Assembly: GCA_910579685.1 (NCBI GenBank)
Contig: CAJTVN010000001.1
Location: 62,001 to 126,000, forward strand
Direction: 5' to 3'
DNA length: 64,000 nucleotides
Origin: an uncultured Lachnospiraceae bacterium
GTDB lineage: Bacteria > Bacillota > Clostridia > Lachnospirales > Lachnospiraceae
The notes under the pieces are model-generated. The model made no database searches and had not been told where the DNA came from. It saw nothing but the letters and a program-made list of their open reading frames with translations. The translations under genes and the position numbers were made by a program. Shown here piece by piece: positions 41,067 through 50,180 of this stretch; within the stretch, counting starts at the first letter, position 1; the number at the start of each line of letters is the position of its first letter.

Positions 41067-42218
41067 ATGAAAAGAAGAATATTTTTGATCGTGCTTGACA
41101 GTGTGGGAATCGGGGCGATGGAGGATGCGGCGGAGTTTGGTGATGCGGGATGTAACACGCTTCGCTCAGCATCCCAAAGCTCCTGCTTCCGGATGACAAA
41201 TATGGAGAAAATGGGCCTGTTCAATATTGACGGGATCGACTGGAAGGAAGGGGTAAAAGCGCCTCTTGCAGCGTATGGAAGAATGAAGGAGGCCTCAAAA
41301 GGGAAAGATACTACCATAGGGCATTGGGAGATTGCCGGGATTATCTCCAAGAATCCCCTGCCGGTATATCCGCAGGGGTTTCCGCAGGAAGTGCTGGAGC
41401 CTTTCTGTGAGCAGACGGGCAGAGGCATTCTGTGTAATGCCCCCTATTCGGGCACAGAGGTCATAAAGAAGTTCGGGGCAGAGCATGTAAAGACCGGAAA
41501 GCTGATCGTGTACACATCAGCGGACAGCGTTTTTCAGATAGCGGCTCATGAGGACGTGGTGCCGGTGGAAACTCTGTACCGCTACTGCGAAAACGCAAGA
41601 GCGATTCTTACGGGGAAGCACAGCGTGGGAAGAGTGATTGCGAGGCCTTTTGTGGGGGAGGAAGGAAATTATGTGCGAACCCCCAGAAGACATGACTTTT
41701 CCCTTGAGCCTCCCGCACGGACCATGCTGGATATCCTGAAGGATGCGGGCCGCGATGTGATCGGGGTTGGCAAGATCAAGGATATCTTTGCAGGCCGGGG
41801 AATCACTTCTTTTGTATACACCAAGGGAAATGCGGAAGGAATCGAGAGAACCCTGGAGTACATGAAGCAGGATTTTGAGGGGCTCTGCTTTGTCAACCTG
41901 GTGGATTATGACATGCTTTACGGACACCGGAATGACATAGAGGGATACGGGAGAGCGCTCACAGAGTTTGACATGGCTCTGCCGAAGCTGATGGAGGGAC
42001 TCCGTCCGGAGGATATCCTTATGATCACTGCGGACCACGGATGCGATCCGGGGTATCTCGCCTCCACGGATCATTCCAGGGAGTACACGCCCTTTCTCAT
42101 GTACGGCCGTGATATCGAACCCGTGAATCTCGGTACGAGGGAAACATTTGCAGATATCGGTGCAACTGTGTTAAAATATCTGAATGTGCCGGGAGATATT
42201 GCGGGAACACCGGTTTAA
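41067..42218 (+). CDS. deoB: Phosphopentomutase
   Basis: A 383-residue manganese enzyme of the alkaline phosphatase superfamily that interconverts ribose-1-phosphate (or deoxyribose-1-phosphate) and the 5-phosphate in nucleoside salvage. Metal and active-site motifs are LDSVGIGAMEDAAEFGD, DTTIGHWEIAG with the catalytic Thr, DYDMLYGHRND and TADHGCDPGY followed by STDHSREYTPF. The length is normal. AAGAAAGGAAC precedes the ATG. No other deo gene is adjacent; prfC follows by 29 bases. Confidence 0.97.
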   Translation: MKRRIFLIVLDSVGIGAMEDAAEFGDAGCNTLRSASQSSCFRMTNMEKMGLFNIDGIDWKEGVKAPLAAYGRMKEASKGKDTTIGHWEIAGIISKNPLPVYPQGFPQEVLEPFCEQTGRGILCNAPYSGTEVIKKFGAEHVKTGKLIVYTSADSVFQIAAHEDVVPVETLYRYCENARAILTGKHSVGRVIARPFVGEEGNYVRTPRRHDFSLEPPARTMLDILKDAGRDVIGVGKIKDIFAGRGITSFVYTKGNAEGIERTLEYMKQDFEGLCFVNLVDYDMLYGHRNDIEGYGRALTEFDMALPKLMEGLRPEDILMITADHGCDPGYLASTDHSREYTPFLMYGRDIEPVNLGTRETFADIGATVLKYLNVPGDIAGTPV

Positions 42219-42247
42219 ATACATGAGGATCATTGGAGGAGAAATAC

Positions 42248-43840
42248 GTGGAAAGCTTTGAAAAAGAGATAAACAGAAGACGGACCTTTGCCATCATATC
42301 CCACCCGGATGCGGGCAAAACCACACTGACGGAAAAGTTTCTGCTCTATGGCGGGGCGATCAATCTGGCGGGAAGCGTAAAGGGAAAAGCCACGGCAAGG
42401 CATGCGGTTTCCGACTGGATGGAGATTGAGAAGGAGAGAGGGATTTCCGTCACCTCATCCGTGCTCCAGTTTGAGTATGACGGATTTTGCATTAATATTC
42501 TGGATACGCCCGGGCATCAGGATTTTTCGGAGGATACCTACCGCACACTGATGGCGGCGGATTCCGCAGTTATGGTAATCGACGCTTCTAAGGGCGTGGA
42601 GGCGCAGACGAGAAAGCTTTTTAAGGTCTGTGTGATGCGGAAGATACCGATATTTACTTTTATCAACAAGATGGACCGGGATGCGAACGACACCTTTGCC
42701 CTTTTGGATGAGATTGAGAAGGAGCTGGGGATTGCAACCTGCCCGGTGAACTGGCCCATTGGCTCCGGCAAAAGATTCAAGGGAGTCTATGACAGGAAGG
42801 AAGGCTGTGTCATCACCTTCTCCGACACGGAAAAGGGGACGAAGGAAGGGGAAACAACCAGAATTCCCATGGATCAAAGGGAAGCGCTTGTCACGGCAAT
42901 CGGGGACGGGGCCTTCGGGATCCTGTCCGAGGAGATCGAGCTTTTAGACGGCGCAAGCGCTGAATTTGATTTGGACAGGGTGCAGGCAGGAGATCTTACC
43001 CCTGTATTTTTCGGGTCAGCGCTCACCAATTTCGGTGTGGAGTTCTTTTTAAGGCATTTCCTTGCGATGACGACCACGCCTCTTCCCAGAAAATCGGACA
43101 GGGGTATGATTTCCCCGGTTCAGAATGAATTTTCAGCCTTTGTGTTTAAAATCCAGGCGAACATGAATAAGGCTCACAGGGACAGGATTGCCTTTATGCG
43201 CATTTGTTCCGGGCGGTATGAGGCCAGTATGGAGGTAAAGCACGTGCAGGGAGGAAGGGTGATGCGTCTCTCCCAGCCCCAGCAGATCATGGCAAGCGAG
43301 AGGAAGATTCTGGAAGAAGCGTATGCGGGAGATATTATCGGTGTGTTTGATCCGGGAATTTTTTCCATTGGCGATACGCTCTGTATGCCAAGAGAGCAGT
43401 TCCAGTATGAGGGAATCCCGACCTTTGCGCCGGAACACTTTGCCAAGGTAAGGCAGATGGATACCATGAAGCGGAAACAGTTTGTGAAGGGAATTACCCA
43501 GATTGCCCAGGAGGGCGCAATTCAGATTTTCCAGGAATTTAATACGGGTATGGAGGAGATCATTGTGGGTGTTGTGGGTGTGCTGCAGTTTGATGTCCTC
43601 AAATACCGTCTGGAAAATGAGTATAATGTGGAGATCAGGCTGGAGACGCTTCCCTATGAGCATATCCGCTGGATTGAAAACCGGGAGCTTGATCTCGCAA
43701 AGCTGACAGGCACATCCGATATGAAAAAAATCAAGGATTTAAAGGGAAATGCGCTGCTTTTGTTTATCAATGCATGGAGCATTGGCATGACGCTGGACCG
43801 GAATCCCGGCCTGGTGCTTTCGGAGTTTGGACGTGATTAG
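42248..43840 (+). CDS. prfC: Peptide chain release factor 3
   Basis: A 530-residue translational GTPase that removes RF1 and RF2 from the ribosome after termination. The P-loop is SHPDAGKTT (about 18-26), followed by ERGISVTSSVLQFEY, DTPGHQDFSEDTYRTL and NKMDRDAND. C-terminal RF3 domains follow. I chose GTG at 42248 because GGAGGAG lies six bases upstream; a TTG at 42233 would overlap that site. The length matches the family. Confidence 0.96.
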   Translation: MESFEKEINRRRTFAIISHPDAGKTTLTEKFLLYGGAINLAGSVKGKATARHAVSDWMEIEKERGISVTSSVLQFEYDGFCINILDTPGHQDFSEDTYRTLMAADSAVMVIDASKGVEAQTRKLFKVCVMRKIPIFTFINKMDRDANDTFALLDEIEKELGIATCPVNWPIGSGKRFKGVYDRKEGCVITFSDTEKGTKEGETTRIPMDQREALVTAIGDGAFGILSEEIELLDGASAEFDLDRVQAGDLTPVFFGSALTNFGVEFFLRHFLAMTTTPLPRKSDRGMISPVQNEFSAFVFKIQANMNKAHRDRIAFMRICSGRYEASMEVKHVQGGRVMRLSQPQQIMASERKILEEAYAGDIIGVFDPGIFSIGDTLCMPREQFQYEGIPTFAPEHFAKVRQMDTMKRKQFVKGITQIAQEGAIQIFQEFNTGMEEIIVGVVGVLQFDVLKYRLENEYNVEIRLETLPYEHIRWIENRELDLAKLTGTSDMKKIKDLKGNALLLFINAWSIGMTLDRNPGLVLSEFGRD

Positions 43841-45031
43841 ATGATGAAGAGACGATTGGTTATATTTTTGGTCATTGCGATACTGCTTTCGGGCTGCGGC
43901 TCTCTGGATGAGAGCGGGGCGCAGACCGCACCGGCAAATGCCGGATCGGAGTCCGGACAGGCTAAGGAGCCTGCCGTAACGGGGACGCTGCCGCAATACA
44001 CGCAGCGCCTCAAGGCAAAACAGCTGGGAAATTTTTATTTTGATCAGCTGGACGATGAGGAGCAGACCCTTTATGCGGAAATTCTGTCCGTGCTTCTGAA
44101 TTTTGAGAGCGAAGCAGCCTTATCCACCCTGGAAAGCGGCAGGATCGAAAAGGTATTCCAATATGTCTTGAATGATCATCCGGAGATTTTTTATGTGGAT
44201 GGTTATACATTTACCAGGTATACGCTGGCAGACCAGGTGAAGAAGATCACTTTTTCCGGTTCTTACCATATGGACAGCCAGGAGGCGGAGGAAAAGAAGC
44301 GGCAGATCAGCCGGTACGTGGAAACCTGCCTTGCGGGAATTTCCGCCGGCATGGATGACTATGAAAAGGTAAAATATATTTATGAGTATATTATAGAAAA
44401 GACGGAATATGACGCCGCAGCTTTGGATAATCAGAATATCTGCTCGGTCTTCATATCCGGAAGGAGCGTCTGTCAGGGCTATGCCAAAGCCATGCAGTAT
44501 CTGCTGAAAAAGGCGGGAGTGGAGGCTGCCCTGGTGATGGGACATGTACTCAAAGGAGAGGGACACGCCTGGAACCTGGTTCGGATAAACGAAAGCTTTT
44601 ACTTTGTGGATCCCACATGGGGGGACGCCTCCTATCAGGTCATTGAGAACGATACGGAAATAACGGCTGAGAGTATTCCTCCCATCAATTACGATTATCT
44701 GTGCGTTACCACGGCCCAGCTGTCAAAAACCCATACCATTGATGCGGGAGCGAAGATTCCTGTCTGTGAGGATATGACGGATAATTTTTATGTGAGAGAG
44801 GGCAGATACTTCGACAGTGTGGACACAGAAAAGCTGGACGGCCTGTTTGGGCAGGCCTATGAGCAGGACTGCACTTACATTACCCTCAAATGCAGTTCCA
44901 GCGAGGTGTATGAGGAGATGACGGAATATCTCATAGAAGAGCAGGGAATTTTCCAATACCTCCAAAACGGAGAAAACACGGTCTCCTATGCGGACAACGA
45001 GGAACAGATGAGCTTAAGCTTCTGGCTCTGA
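43841..45031 (+). CDS. Lipoprotein with transglutaminase-like domain
   Basis: A 396-residue predicted lipoprotein. The signal peptide ends in the lipobox Leu16-Ser-Gly-Cys19. A variable segment (about 50-165) precedes a transglutaminase-like cysteine peptidase fold (about 170-262) with an apparent triad Cys211 in SGRSVCQGYAKA, His242 in GEGHAWNLV and Asp257 in FYFVDPTWGD. The last 130 residues are of no family I recognise. Such proteins can be wall- or protein-acting peptidases or crosslinkers; activity is unproven. It begins directly at the prfC stop and has no strong ribosome site, so it may depend on prfC translation. Confidence 0.88.
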   Translation: MMKRRLVIFLVIAILLSGCGSLDESGAQTAPANAGSESGQAKEPAVTGTLPQYTQRLKAKQLGNFYFDQLDDEEQTLYAEILSVLLNFESEAALSTLESGRIEKVFQYVLNDHPEIFYVDGYTFTRYTLADQVKKITFSGSYHMDSQEAEEKKRQISRYVETCLAGISAGMDDYEKVKYIYEYIIEKTEYDAAALDNQNICSVFISGRSVCQGYAKAMQYLLKKAGVEAALVMGHVLKGEGHAWNLVRINESFYFVDPTWGDASYQVIENDTEITAESIPPINYDYLCVTTAQLSKTHTIDAGAKIPVCEDMTDNFYVREGRYFDSVDTEKLDGLFGQAYEQDCTYITLKCSSSEVYEEMTEYLIEEQGIFQYLQNGENTVSYADNEEQMSLSFWL

Positions 45032-45075
45032 GAAAAGGTATTTTTTTGTTTGGACTATGCAAAAACGTTATTTTT

Positions 45076-45084
45076 TGGTATGAT
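45076..45084 (+). promoter_or_regulatory. Possible extended -10 promoter of the Asp23-nusB operon
   Basis: TGG followed by TATGAT (45079-45084) forms an extended -10 in the 107-base gap before the Asp23/Gls24 gene. No good -35 is seen at 16-18 bases. Confidence 0.4.
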
Positions 45085-45138
45085 TAAGAAATAGTCAAAG
45101 AGCTTATCCTACGGTACAAATAAGAAAGGAACGTTTAT

Positions 45139-45522
45139 ATGGAAAAATCAGTGGAGCAAAACACATATGTATTACAGGAGAATGACGATTTGGGTACGGT
45201 TAAGATTGCTGATGATGTGGTGGCGGTGATTGCGGGGCTTGCGGCTACGGAGGTAAAGGGAGTGGAAGCCATGGCGGGAAATATCAGCAATGAGCTGATG
45301 AGTAAGATGGGCGTGAAGAAGCTGTCAAAGGGAGTCAAGGTTGAGGTACTGGATAAGAGAGTTAAGGCGGATCTCAATCTGATTGTGGAATACGGCTACA
45401 ACATTCCCGCCATCTCGCAGAAGGTTCAGGAAAAGGTAAAGTCTACCATAGAGAACATGACCGGCCTGGAGGTGACGGATGTGAATATCCGTATCGCAGG
45501 CGTTAATATGTTGAAGAGCTGA
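45139..45522 (+). CDS. Asp23/Gls24 family protein (YqhY-like)
   Basis: A 127-residue alkaline-shock (Asp23/Gls24) family protein. The conserved core GTVKIADDVVAVIAGLAATEVKG and later VRIAGVN-like end (VNIRIAGVNML) are present. In Bacillus the YqhY member of this family sits between accC and nusB and affects acetyl-CoA carboxylase activity; here it also precedes nusB, but acc genes are not in the window. AAGAAAGGAACG precedes the ATG. It heads the operon nusB-xseA-xseB-ispA-dxs. Confidence 0.93.
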   Translation: MEKSVEQNTYVLQENDDLGTVKIADDVVAVIAGLAATEVKGVEAMAGNISNELMSKMGVKKLSKGVKVEVLDKRVKADLNLIVEYGYNIPAISQKVQEKVKSTIENMTGLEVTDVNIRIAGVNMLKS

Positions 45523-45545
45523 CAGAAACAGGCAGGGAGATACTC

Positions 45546-45944
45546 ATGAGCAGAAGAGAACTGAGAGAGAGGATTTTTAAACTGCTGTTTCGTATCGAAT
45601 TTAATTCCATGGAAGAGATGGAAACACAGACAGAGTTTTTTTTCGAGGCGGAAGAGAATCAGGCGGATGTGGCGGATACCGCCTACATTTCCGAAAAGTG
45701 TGCAAGGATTCTGGATAGGCTGGATCAGATCGACCATGCGCTGAACCAGAATGTCAGGGGATGGGATACCAGACGCATGGGAAAAGTGGATCTGACCATC
45801 CTGCGCCTTGGAATTTATGAGATCCTGTATGATGAAGAGATTCCCACCGGCGTGGCAATCAATGAGGCTGTGGAGCTTGCCAAAAAATTCGGGCAGGATA
45901 CTTCGCCGGCTTTTGTAAACGGCGTACTGGCTAAGTTTGCGTAG
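45546..45944 (+). CDS. nusB: Transcription antitermination factor NusB
   Basis: A 132-residue RNA-binding protein that acts with NusE in rRNA antitermination. The N-terminal SRRELRERIFKLLFRIEFN, central DRLDQIDHALNQNVRGWDTRRMGKVDLTILRLGIYEI region and the C-terminal NEAVELAKKFGQDTSPAFVNGVLAK are typical. GGGAGATACTC precedes the ATG. It overlaps no gene but ends 10 bases before xseA. Confidence 0.97.
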   Translation: MSRRELRERIFKLLFRIEFNSMEEMETQTEFFFEAEENQADVADTAYISEKCARILDRLDQIDHALNQNVRGWDTRRMGKVDLTILRLGIYEILYDEEIPTGVAINEAVELAKKFGQDTSPAFVNGVLAKFA

Positions 45945-45954
45945 GATAACGGCA

Positions 45955-47178
45955 ATGCAGAATGTATATACGGTAGGTCAGGTAAATTCATATATAAAAA
46001 ATATGTTTTCCCAGGATTTTCTGCTGCAGAGCCTTTCCGTAAAGGGAGAGGTGAGTAACTGCAAGTATCATTCGTCGGGACATATCTATTTTACGTTAAA
46101 GGATGCGAAAGGAACGATTTCCTGTGTGATGTTTGCGGGAAACCGTTCCGGTCTTGCATTTCGGCTGGCGGAAGGCATGCAGGTCGTTGTACTTGGCACC
46201 ATTGACGTTTATGAGCGTGACGGCAAGTATCAGCTCTATGCAAAGAGCATCCGCCAGGACGGGGCAGGGGCGCTTTATGAACGCTTTGAGCAGCTAAAGA
46301 GAGAGTTGGAAGAGCTCGGCATGTTTTCTGCGCAGTACAAAAAACCGATTCCGCGCTATGCAGGAAGAATCGGAATCGTGACAGCGCCTACCGGTGCGGC
46401 GGTCCGGGATATTATCAATATCGCAACCCGGCGGAATCCTTACGTACAGCTGATTCTCTACCCGGCCATAGTTCAGGGAGAGGCGGCTGCTGCGAGTATC
46501 ATAAACGGGATTCATGCGCTGGAGAATCAGGGCGTGGACTTGATGATTGTGGGCAGGGGCGGAGGATCCATTGAGGATCTGTGGGCCTTTAACGAGGAAT
46601 GTGTGGCCCAGGCCGTGTTTGACTGCGGCGTTCCTGTCATTTCCGCAGTGGGACATGAGACGGACACCACTATCATTGATTATGTGGCGGATCTGCGGGC
46701 ACCGACGCCTTCGGCGGCTGCGGAGCTTGCGGTGTATGATGTGCAGCTTACTCTTTTGAAGCTCAGGGAAGTCGAATCATCCATCGGCAGATTGATGAGA
46801 AGCAAAATCGAATGGAACCGGATGCGGTGGAAGGCGTTTGAGGCAAGGCTCAAAATGAATTCTCCCCTGGGGAAGGTGAGGGAGAAGAAGACATGGCTTC
46901 TTAACATGGAAGAGTGGATGGAAAATGCCATGAACGTACAGTTGCAAAGAAAGCGCCATATGCTGGAGCTTTATATAGAGAAACTAAAAGGGCTGTCTCC
47001 CCTGGATAAGCTGAATCAGGGATTTTCTTATGTTTCAGACGAAGAGGGACGGACGGTAACGGATGTCAATCAGGTCAGAGCGGGTGATGGCATACGGATT
47101 TATCTGAAGAACGGAAGGCTTGCCGCCACTGTTACCGGAAAGGAGCAGGCGTATGGAAAAGAAGGAAGAATACTTTAA
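45955..47178 (+). CDS. xseA: Exodeoxyribonuclease VII large subunit
   Basis: A 407-residue subunit of the single-strand-specific exonuclease VII. The N-terminal OB-fold has LSVKGEVSNCKYHSSGHIYF, and the catalytic region has VTAPTGAAVRDI, IVGRGGGSIEDLWAFN and VGHETDTTIIDYVADLRAPTPSAAAEL. A long coiled-coil part (about 265-370) follows. I chose the ATG at 45955, eight bases after AGGA; a TTG at 45937 overlaps nusB. It overlaps xseB by 26 bases. Confidence 0.97.
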   Translation: MQNVYTVGQVNSYIKNMFSQDFLLQSLSVKGEVSNCKYHSSGHIYFTLKDAKGTISCVMFAGNRSGLAFRLAEGMQVVVLGTIDVYERDGKYQLYAKSIRQDGAGALYERFEQLKRELEELGMFSAQYKKPIPRYAGRIGIVTAPTGAAVRDIINIATRRNPYVQLILYPAIVQGEAAAASIINGIHALENQGVDLMIVGRGGGSIEDLWAFNEECVAQAVFDCGVPVISAVGHETDTTIIDYVADLRAPTPSAAAELAVYDVQLTLLKLREVESSIGRLMRSKIEWNRMRWKAFEARLKMNSPLGKVREKKTWLLNMEEWMENAMNVQLQRKRHMLELYIEKLKGLSPLDKLNQGFSYVSDEEGRTVTDVNQVRAGDGIRIYLKNGRLAATVTGKEQAYGKEGRIL

Positions 47179-47368
47179 TCTGGAAGAGGCATTTGCAAAG
47201 CTTGAAGAGACGGTGGAAGTGCTTGAAAGGGAGGACATTTCTCTGGAGGAGTCTTTTAAGGAGTACCAAAAGGGCATGGAGCTTCTCAAAAAATGCAGTG
47301 AGACAATAGACCGTGTGGAGAAAAAGGTTCTTATTTTGAACGAGAATGGTGGTTTGGATGAATTTTAA
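47153..47368 (+). CDS. xseB: Exodeoxyribonuclease VII small subunit
   Basis: A 71-residue helical partner of XseA. The family pattern NLEEAFAKLEETVEVLERED and LEESFKEYQKGMELLKKC is clear. The ATG at 47153 lies within the end of xseA, six bases after AAAGGAGC, so translation is coupled. It overlaps ispA by 11 bases. Confidence 0.96.
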   Translation: MEKKEEYFNLEEAFAKLEETVEVLEREDISLEESFKEYQKGMELLKKCSETIDRVEKKVLILNENGGLDEF

Positions 47369-48260
47369 GGAAGAACAGGGCCTGAGGATTGCCCGGATCG
47401 AGGAGATCATCAAAAAGTACCTGCCAAGGGAGGAGGGATTTCACAGGACGCTCCCGGAGGCTGTGAATTACAGCGTACTTGCGGGCGGAAAGCGGCTCCG
47501 GCCCATGCTCATGGAGGAGAGCTTTCGTCTGTTTAACGGAACAGGAGCAGTGATAGAGCCTTTTATGGCGGCGCTCGAGATGATACACAATTATTCTCTT
47601 GTGCATGACGACCTGCCTGCCATGGACAATGACGAATACCGAAGGGGGCAAAAGACGACCTGGGCGGTTTTCGGGGAGGGAATGGCGGTTCTTGCAGGGG
47701 ACGGCCTTTTAAATCTGGCTTATGAGACGGCCGCAGGAGCCTTTTCTTTTGCCGCTGATTTTGATCAGATGAGCCGCATTGCCAAAGCCCTGAGGATTCT
47801 GGGCGCAAAGTCGGGGATAAACGGCATGATCGCAGGGCAAACTGCGGATATCGAGGCGGAGAGCGGAAAGAATCCATTGACGCAGGAGCTTCTTTTGTTT
47901 ATCCATGAAAAAAAGACGGCGGCATTAATTGAAGCAGCCTTTATGATCGGAGCGGTTCTCGCAGGAGCCAGTGATGAGGAGACGGCCCGCATGGAGACGG
48001 CGGCGAGGAAGATCGGTGTCGCCTTTCAGATCCAGGATGATATACTGGATGTGGTCAGCACCCAGGAGATTCTCGGCAAGCCCGTGGGAAGTGATGAGAA
48101 AAACAACAAGCTCACCTACGTATCCTTGAAAGGCATCGAACCATCCAGGCAGGAGGTAGAGCGGCTTTCCAGGGAGGCGATCGGGATTTTGAATTCCTTT
48201 GCGAACAGAAATGAGTTTCTGACAGAGCTTGTGAAGTCACTGATCCACAGAGAAAAGTGA
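47358..48260 (+). CDS. ispA: Farnesyl/geranyl diphosphate synthase
   Basis: A 300-residue trans-prenyl synthase of the IspA type that condenses isopentenyl diphosphate with allylic diphosphates to make farnesyl diphosphate for undecaprenyl and quinone precursors. The first Asp-rich motif is HDDLPAMDNDEYRRG, the second is FQIQDDILDV, and the lysine motif GGKRLRPML is near the N-terminus. I chose ATG 47358 (start MNFKEEQ) over 47346; neither has a strong ribosome site and both overlap xseB. dxs follows 30 bases on, giving a terpenoid-precursor pair. Confidence 0.95.
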   Translation: MNFKEEQGLRIARIEEIIKKYLPREEGFHRTLPEAVNYSVLAGGKRLRPMLMEESFRLFNGTGAVIEPFMAALEMIHNYSLVHDDLPAMDNDEYRRGQKTTWAVFGEGMAVLAGDGLLNLAYETAAGAFSFAADFDQMSRIAKALRILGAKSGINGMIAGQTADIEAESGKNPLTQELLLFIHEKKTAALIEAAFMIGAVLAGASDEETARMETAARKIGVAFQIQDDILDVVSTQEILGKPVGSDEKNNKLTYVSLKGIEPSRQEVERLSREAIGILNSFANRNEFLTELVKSLIHREK

Positions 48261-48290
48261 GAAAACAACGTAAGAAAAGAGGGTATGGAT

Positions 48291-50180
48291 ATGCTGCTCG
48301 ACAATATCAACAAGGCCAATGATATCAAAAATATAGCCAGTGAGGATTATCCGGCGCTGGCGGAGGAAATCCGTCAGTTCCTGATTGAGAAAATAGCAAA
48401 GACAGGCGGTCATCTGGGCTCGAACCTGGGAGCGGTTGAGCTGACCATGGCGCTGCATCTTTCGTTTAACTTGCCGGAGGACAAGATCATCTGGGACGTA
48501 GGGCATCAATCCTATACCCACAAGCTTCTTACCGGGCGCAGGGAGGGATTCGAGATGCTGCGCAAGTATGGGGGAATGAGCGGTTTTCCCAAAAGAAAGG
48601 AGAGTGACTGTGACTGCTTTGATACCGGGCACAGCTCCACCTCCATTTCCGCAGGGCTTGGGCTCGTTAAGGCCAGGGATATCCAGGGCCTTAAGCACAG
48701 CGTCATTTCGGTGATCGGAGATGGATCCCTTACCGGAGGCATGGCGTACGAGGCACTGAATAATGCGGCCAAGCTGGAAACAAATTTTATCATTGTACTG
48801 AACGATAATAACATGTCCATCTCTGAGAATGTGGGTGGAGTCTCCAAATATCTCAATAATATCCGGACAGCGGACGCTTATCTCGATATCAAGGAGGGCG
48901 TGTACAATACGCTGAAAGACATGCCAAGGTATGGGGAGAAAGTGGTGGAGAGTATCCGCAAGGCAAAGAGCAGCTTTAAGCATCTGGTAGTGCCTGGTAT
49001 GTTTTTTGAAGATATGGGGATTACCTATTTAGGTCCTGTGGACGGACACAACATTCCCGCCATGCTGCGTATGTTTCAGGAGGCAAGGCGCGTCCGAAAT
49101 GCGGTGATCGTGCATGTGATCACCCAAAAGGGAAAGGGCTTTGAACCTGCACAGCGGCATCCGGCCAGGTTTCACGGGGCGGAGCCCTTTGATATTCAGA
49201 CCGGGCTTCCCACAAAGCCGAGGACGGCGCCCAATTATACCGATATTTTTTCCACGGTCATGACCAAGCAGGGGGCAAGAGACGAGAAGGTGGTTGCCAT
49301 TACGGCGGCCATGCCGGACGGAACCGGTCTTAAACGGTTCCGGAACATGTATCCTGACCGCTTTTTTGACGTAGGAATTGCGGAGGAGCATGCGGTCACT
49401 TTTGCGGCAGGGCTCGCCGCTGGAGGCTTAAAGCCTGTGGTGGCGGTTTATTCCTCTTTTCTTCAGAGAGCCTATGATCAGATTCTGCACGACGTATGTA
49501 TCCAGAATCTGCCGGTTGTGTTTGCCGTTGACCGGGCAGGGCTTGTAGGGAGCGATGGAGAGACGCATCAGGGGATTTTTGATCTGTCCTATCTGTCCTC
49601 CATTCCAAACATGCACATAATGGCTCCCAAAAACAAGTGGGAGCTTTCCGATATGATGAAGTTTGCCCTGCAGCTGGGCAGGCCGGTGGCTTTACGCTAT
49701 CCCAGGGGAGAGGCATATGCAGGGCTCTCCCAGTACAGAGCTCCCATCGAGATGGGGCGTGCGGAGGCATTGTACATAGAAAGCGAAATCTGTCTGTTGG
49801 CGGTGGGAAGCATGGTAAAGACGGCACTGGAGGTGAGAGAACGCCTGCATGAGGCGGGTTTTTCCTGCAGCATGATCAATGCGAGATTCGTCAAACCAAT
49901 GGATGAGAATGCGGCGGCCTTTGCGGCCAGAAATCATAAACTTGTGGTTACCATGGAGGAAAACGTGGAGAGCGGCGGCTACGGGGAGAGAGTGAGAACT
50001 TATATTGACGGACTCCATACGGGCTGCGAACTGCTCACGGTGGCAATTCCGGACGAATACGTGGAGCATGGAAATGTGGAACAGCTCAAGAGAGAGATCG
50101 GGATTGATGCACAGAGCGTGGCGGACAGAATCATCTGTCAGATGAAAAGCTGCGGCGGGCAGAAACGGTATGACCGATGA
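48291..50180 (+). CDS. dxs: 1-deoxy-D-xylulose-5-phosphate synthase
   Basis: A 629-residue thiamin-diphosphate enzyme that makes deoxyxylulose-5-phosphate from pyruvate and glyceraldehyde-3-phosphate, the first step of the MEP isoprenoid pathway. The TPP motif is GDGSLTGGMAYEALNNA, with the HLGSNLGAVELT start and the transketolase middle RFFDVGIAEEHAVTFAAG. The preferred ATG is 48291, seven bases after AGAGGG; 48285 is too close to it. It shares an ATGA junction with tlyA. Confidence 0.97.
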   Translation: MLLDNINKANDIKNIASEDYPALAEEIRQFLIEKIAKTGGHLGSNLGAVELTMALHLSFNLPEDKIIWDVGHQSYTHKLLTGRREGFEMLRKYGGMSGFPKRKESDCDCFDTGHSSTSISAGLGLVKARDIQGLKHSVISVIGDGSLTGGMAYEALNNAAKLETNFIIVLNDNNMSISENVGGVSKYLNNIRTADAYLDIKEGVYNTLKDMPRYGEKVVESIRKAKSSFKHLVVPGMFFEDMGITYLGPVDGHNIPAMLRMFQEARRVRNAVIVHVITQKGKGFEPAQRHPARFHGAEPFDIQTGLPTKPRTAPNYTDIFSTVMTKQGARDEKVVAITAAMPDGTGLKRFRNMYPDRFFDVGIAEEHAVTFAAGLAAGGLKPVVAVYSSFLQRAYDQILHDVCIQNLPVVFAVDRAGLVGSDGETHQGIFDLSYLSSIPNMHIMAPKNKWELSDMMKFALQLGRPVALRYPRGEAYAGLSQYRAPIEMGRAEALYIESEICLLAVGSMVKTALEVRERLHEAGFSCSMINARFVKPMDENAAAFAARNHKLVVTMEENVESGGYGERVRTYIDGLHTGCELLTVAIPDEYVEHGNVEQLKREIGIDAQSVADRIICQMKSCGGQKRYDR

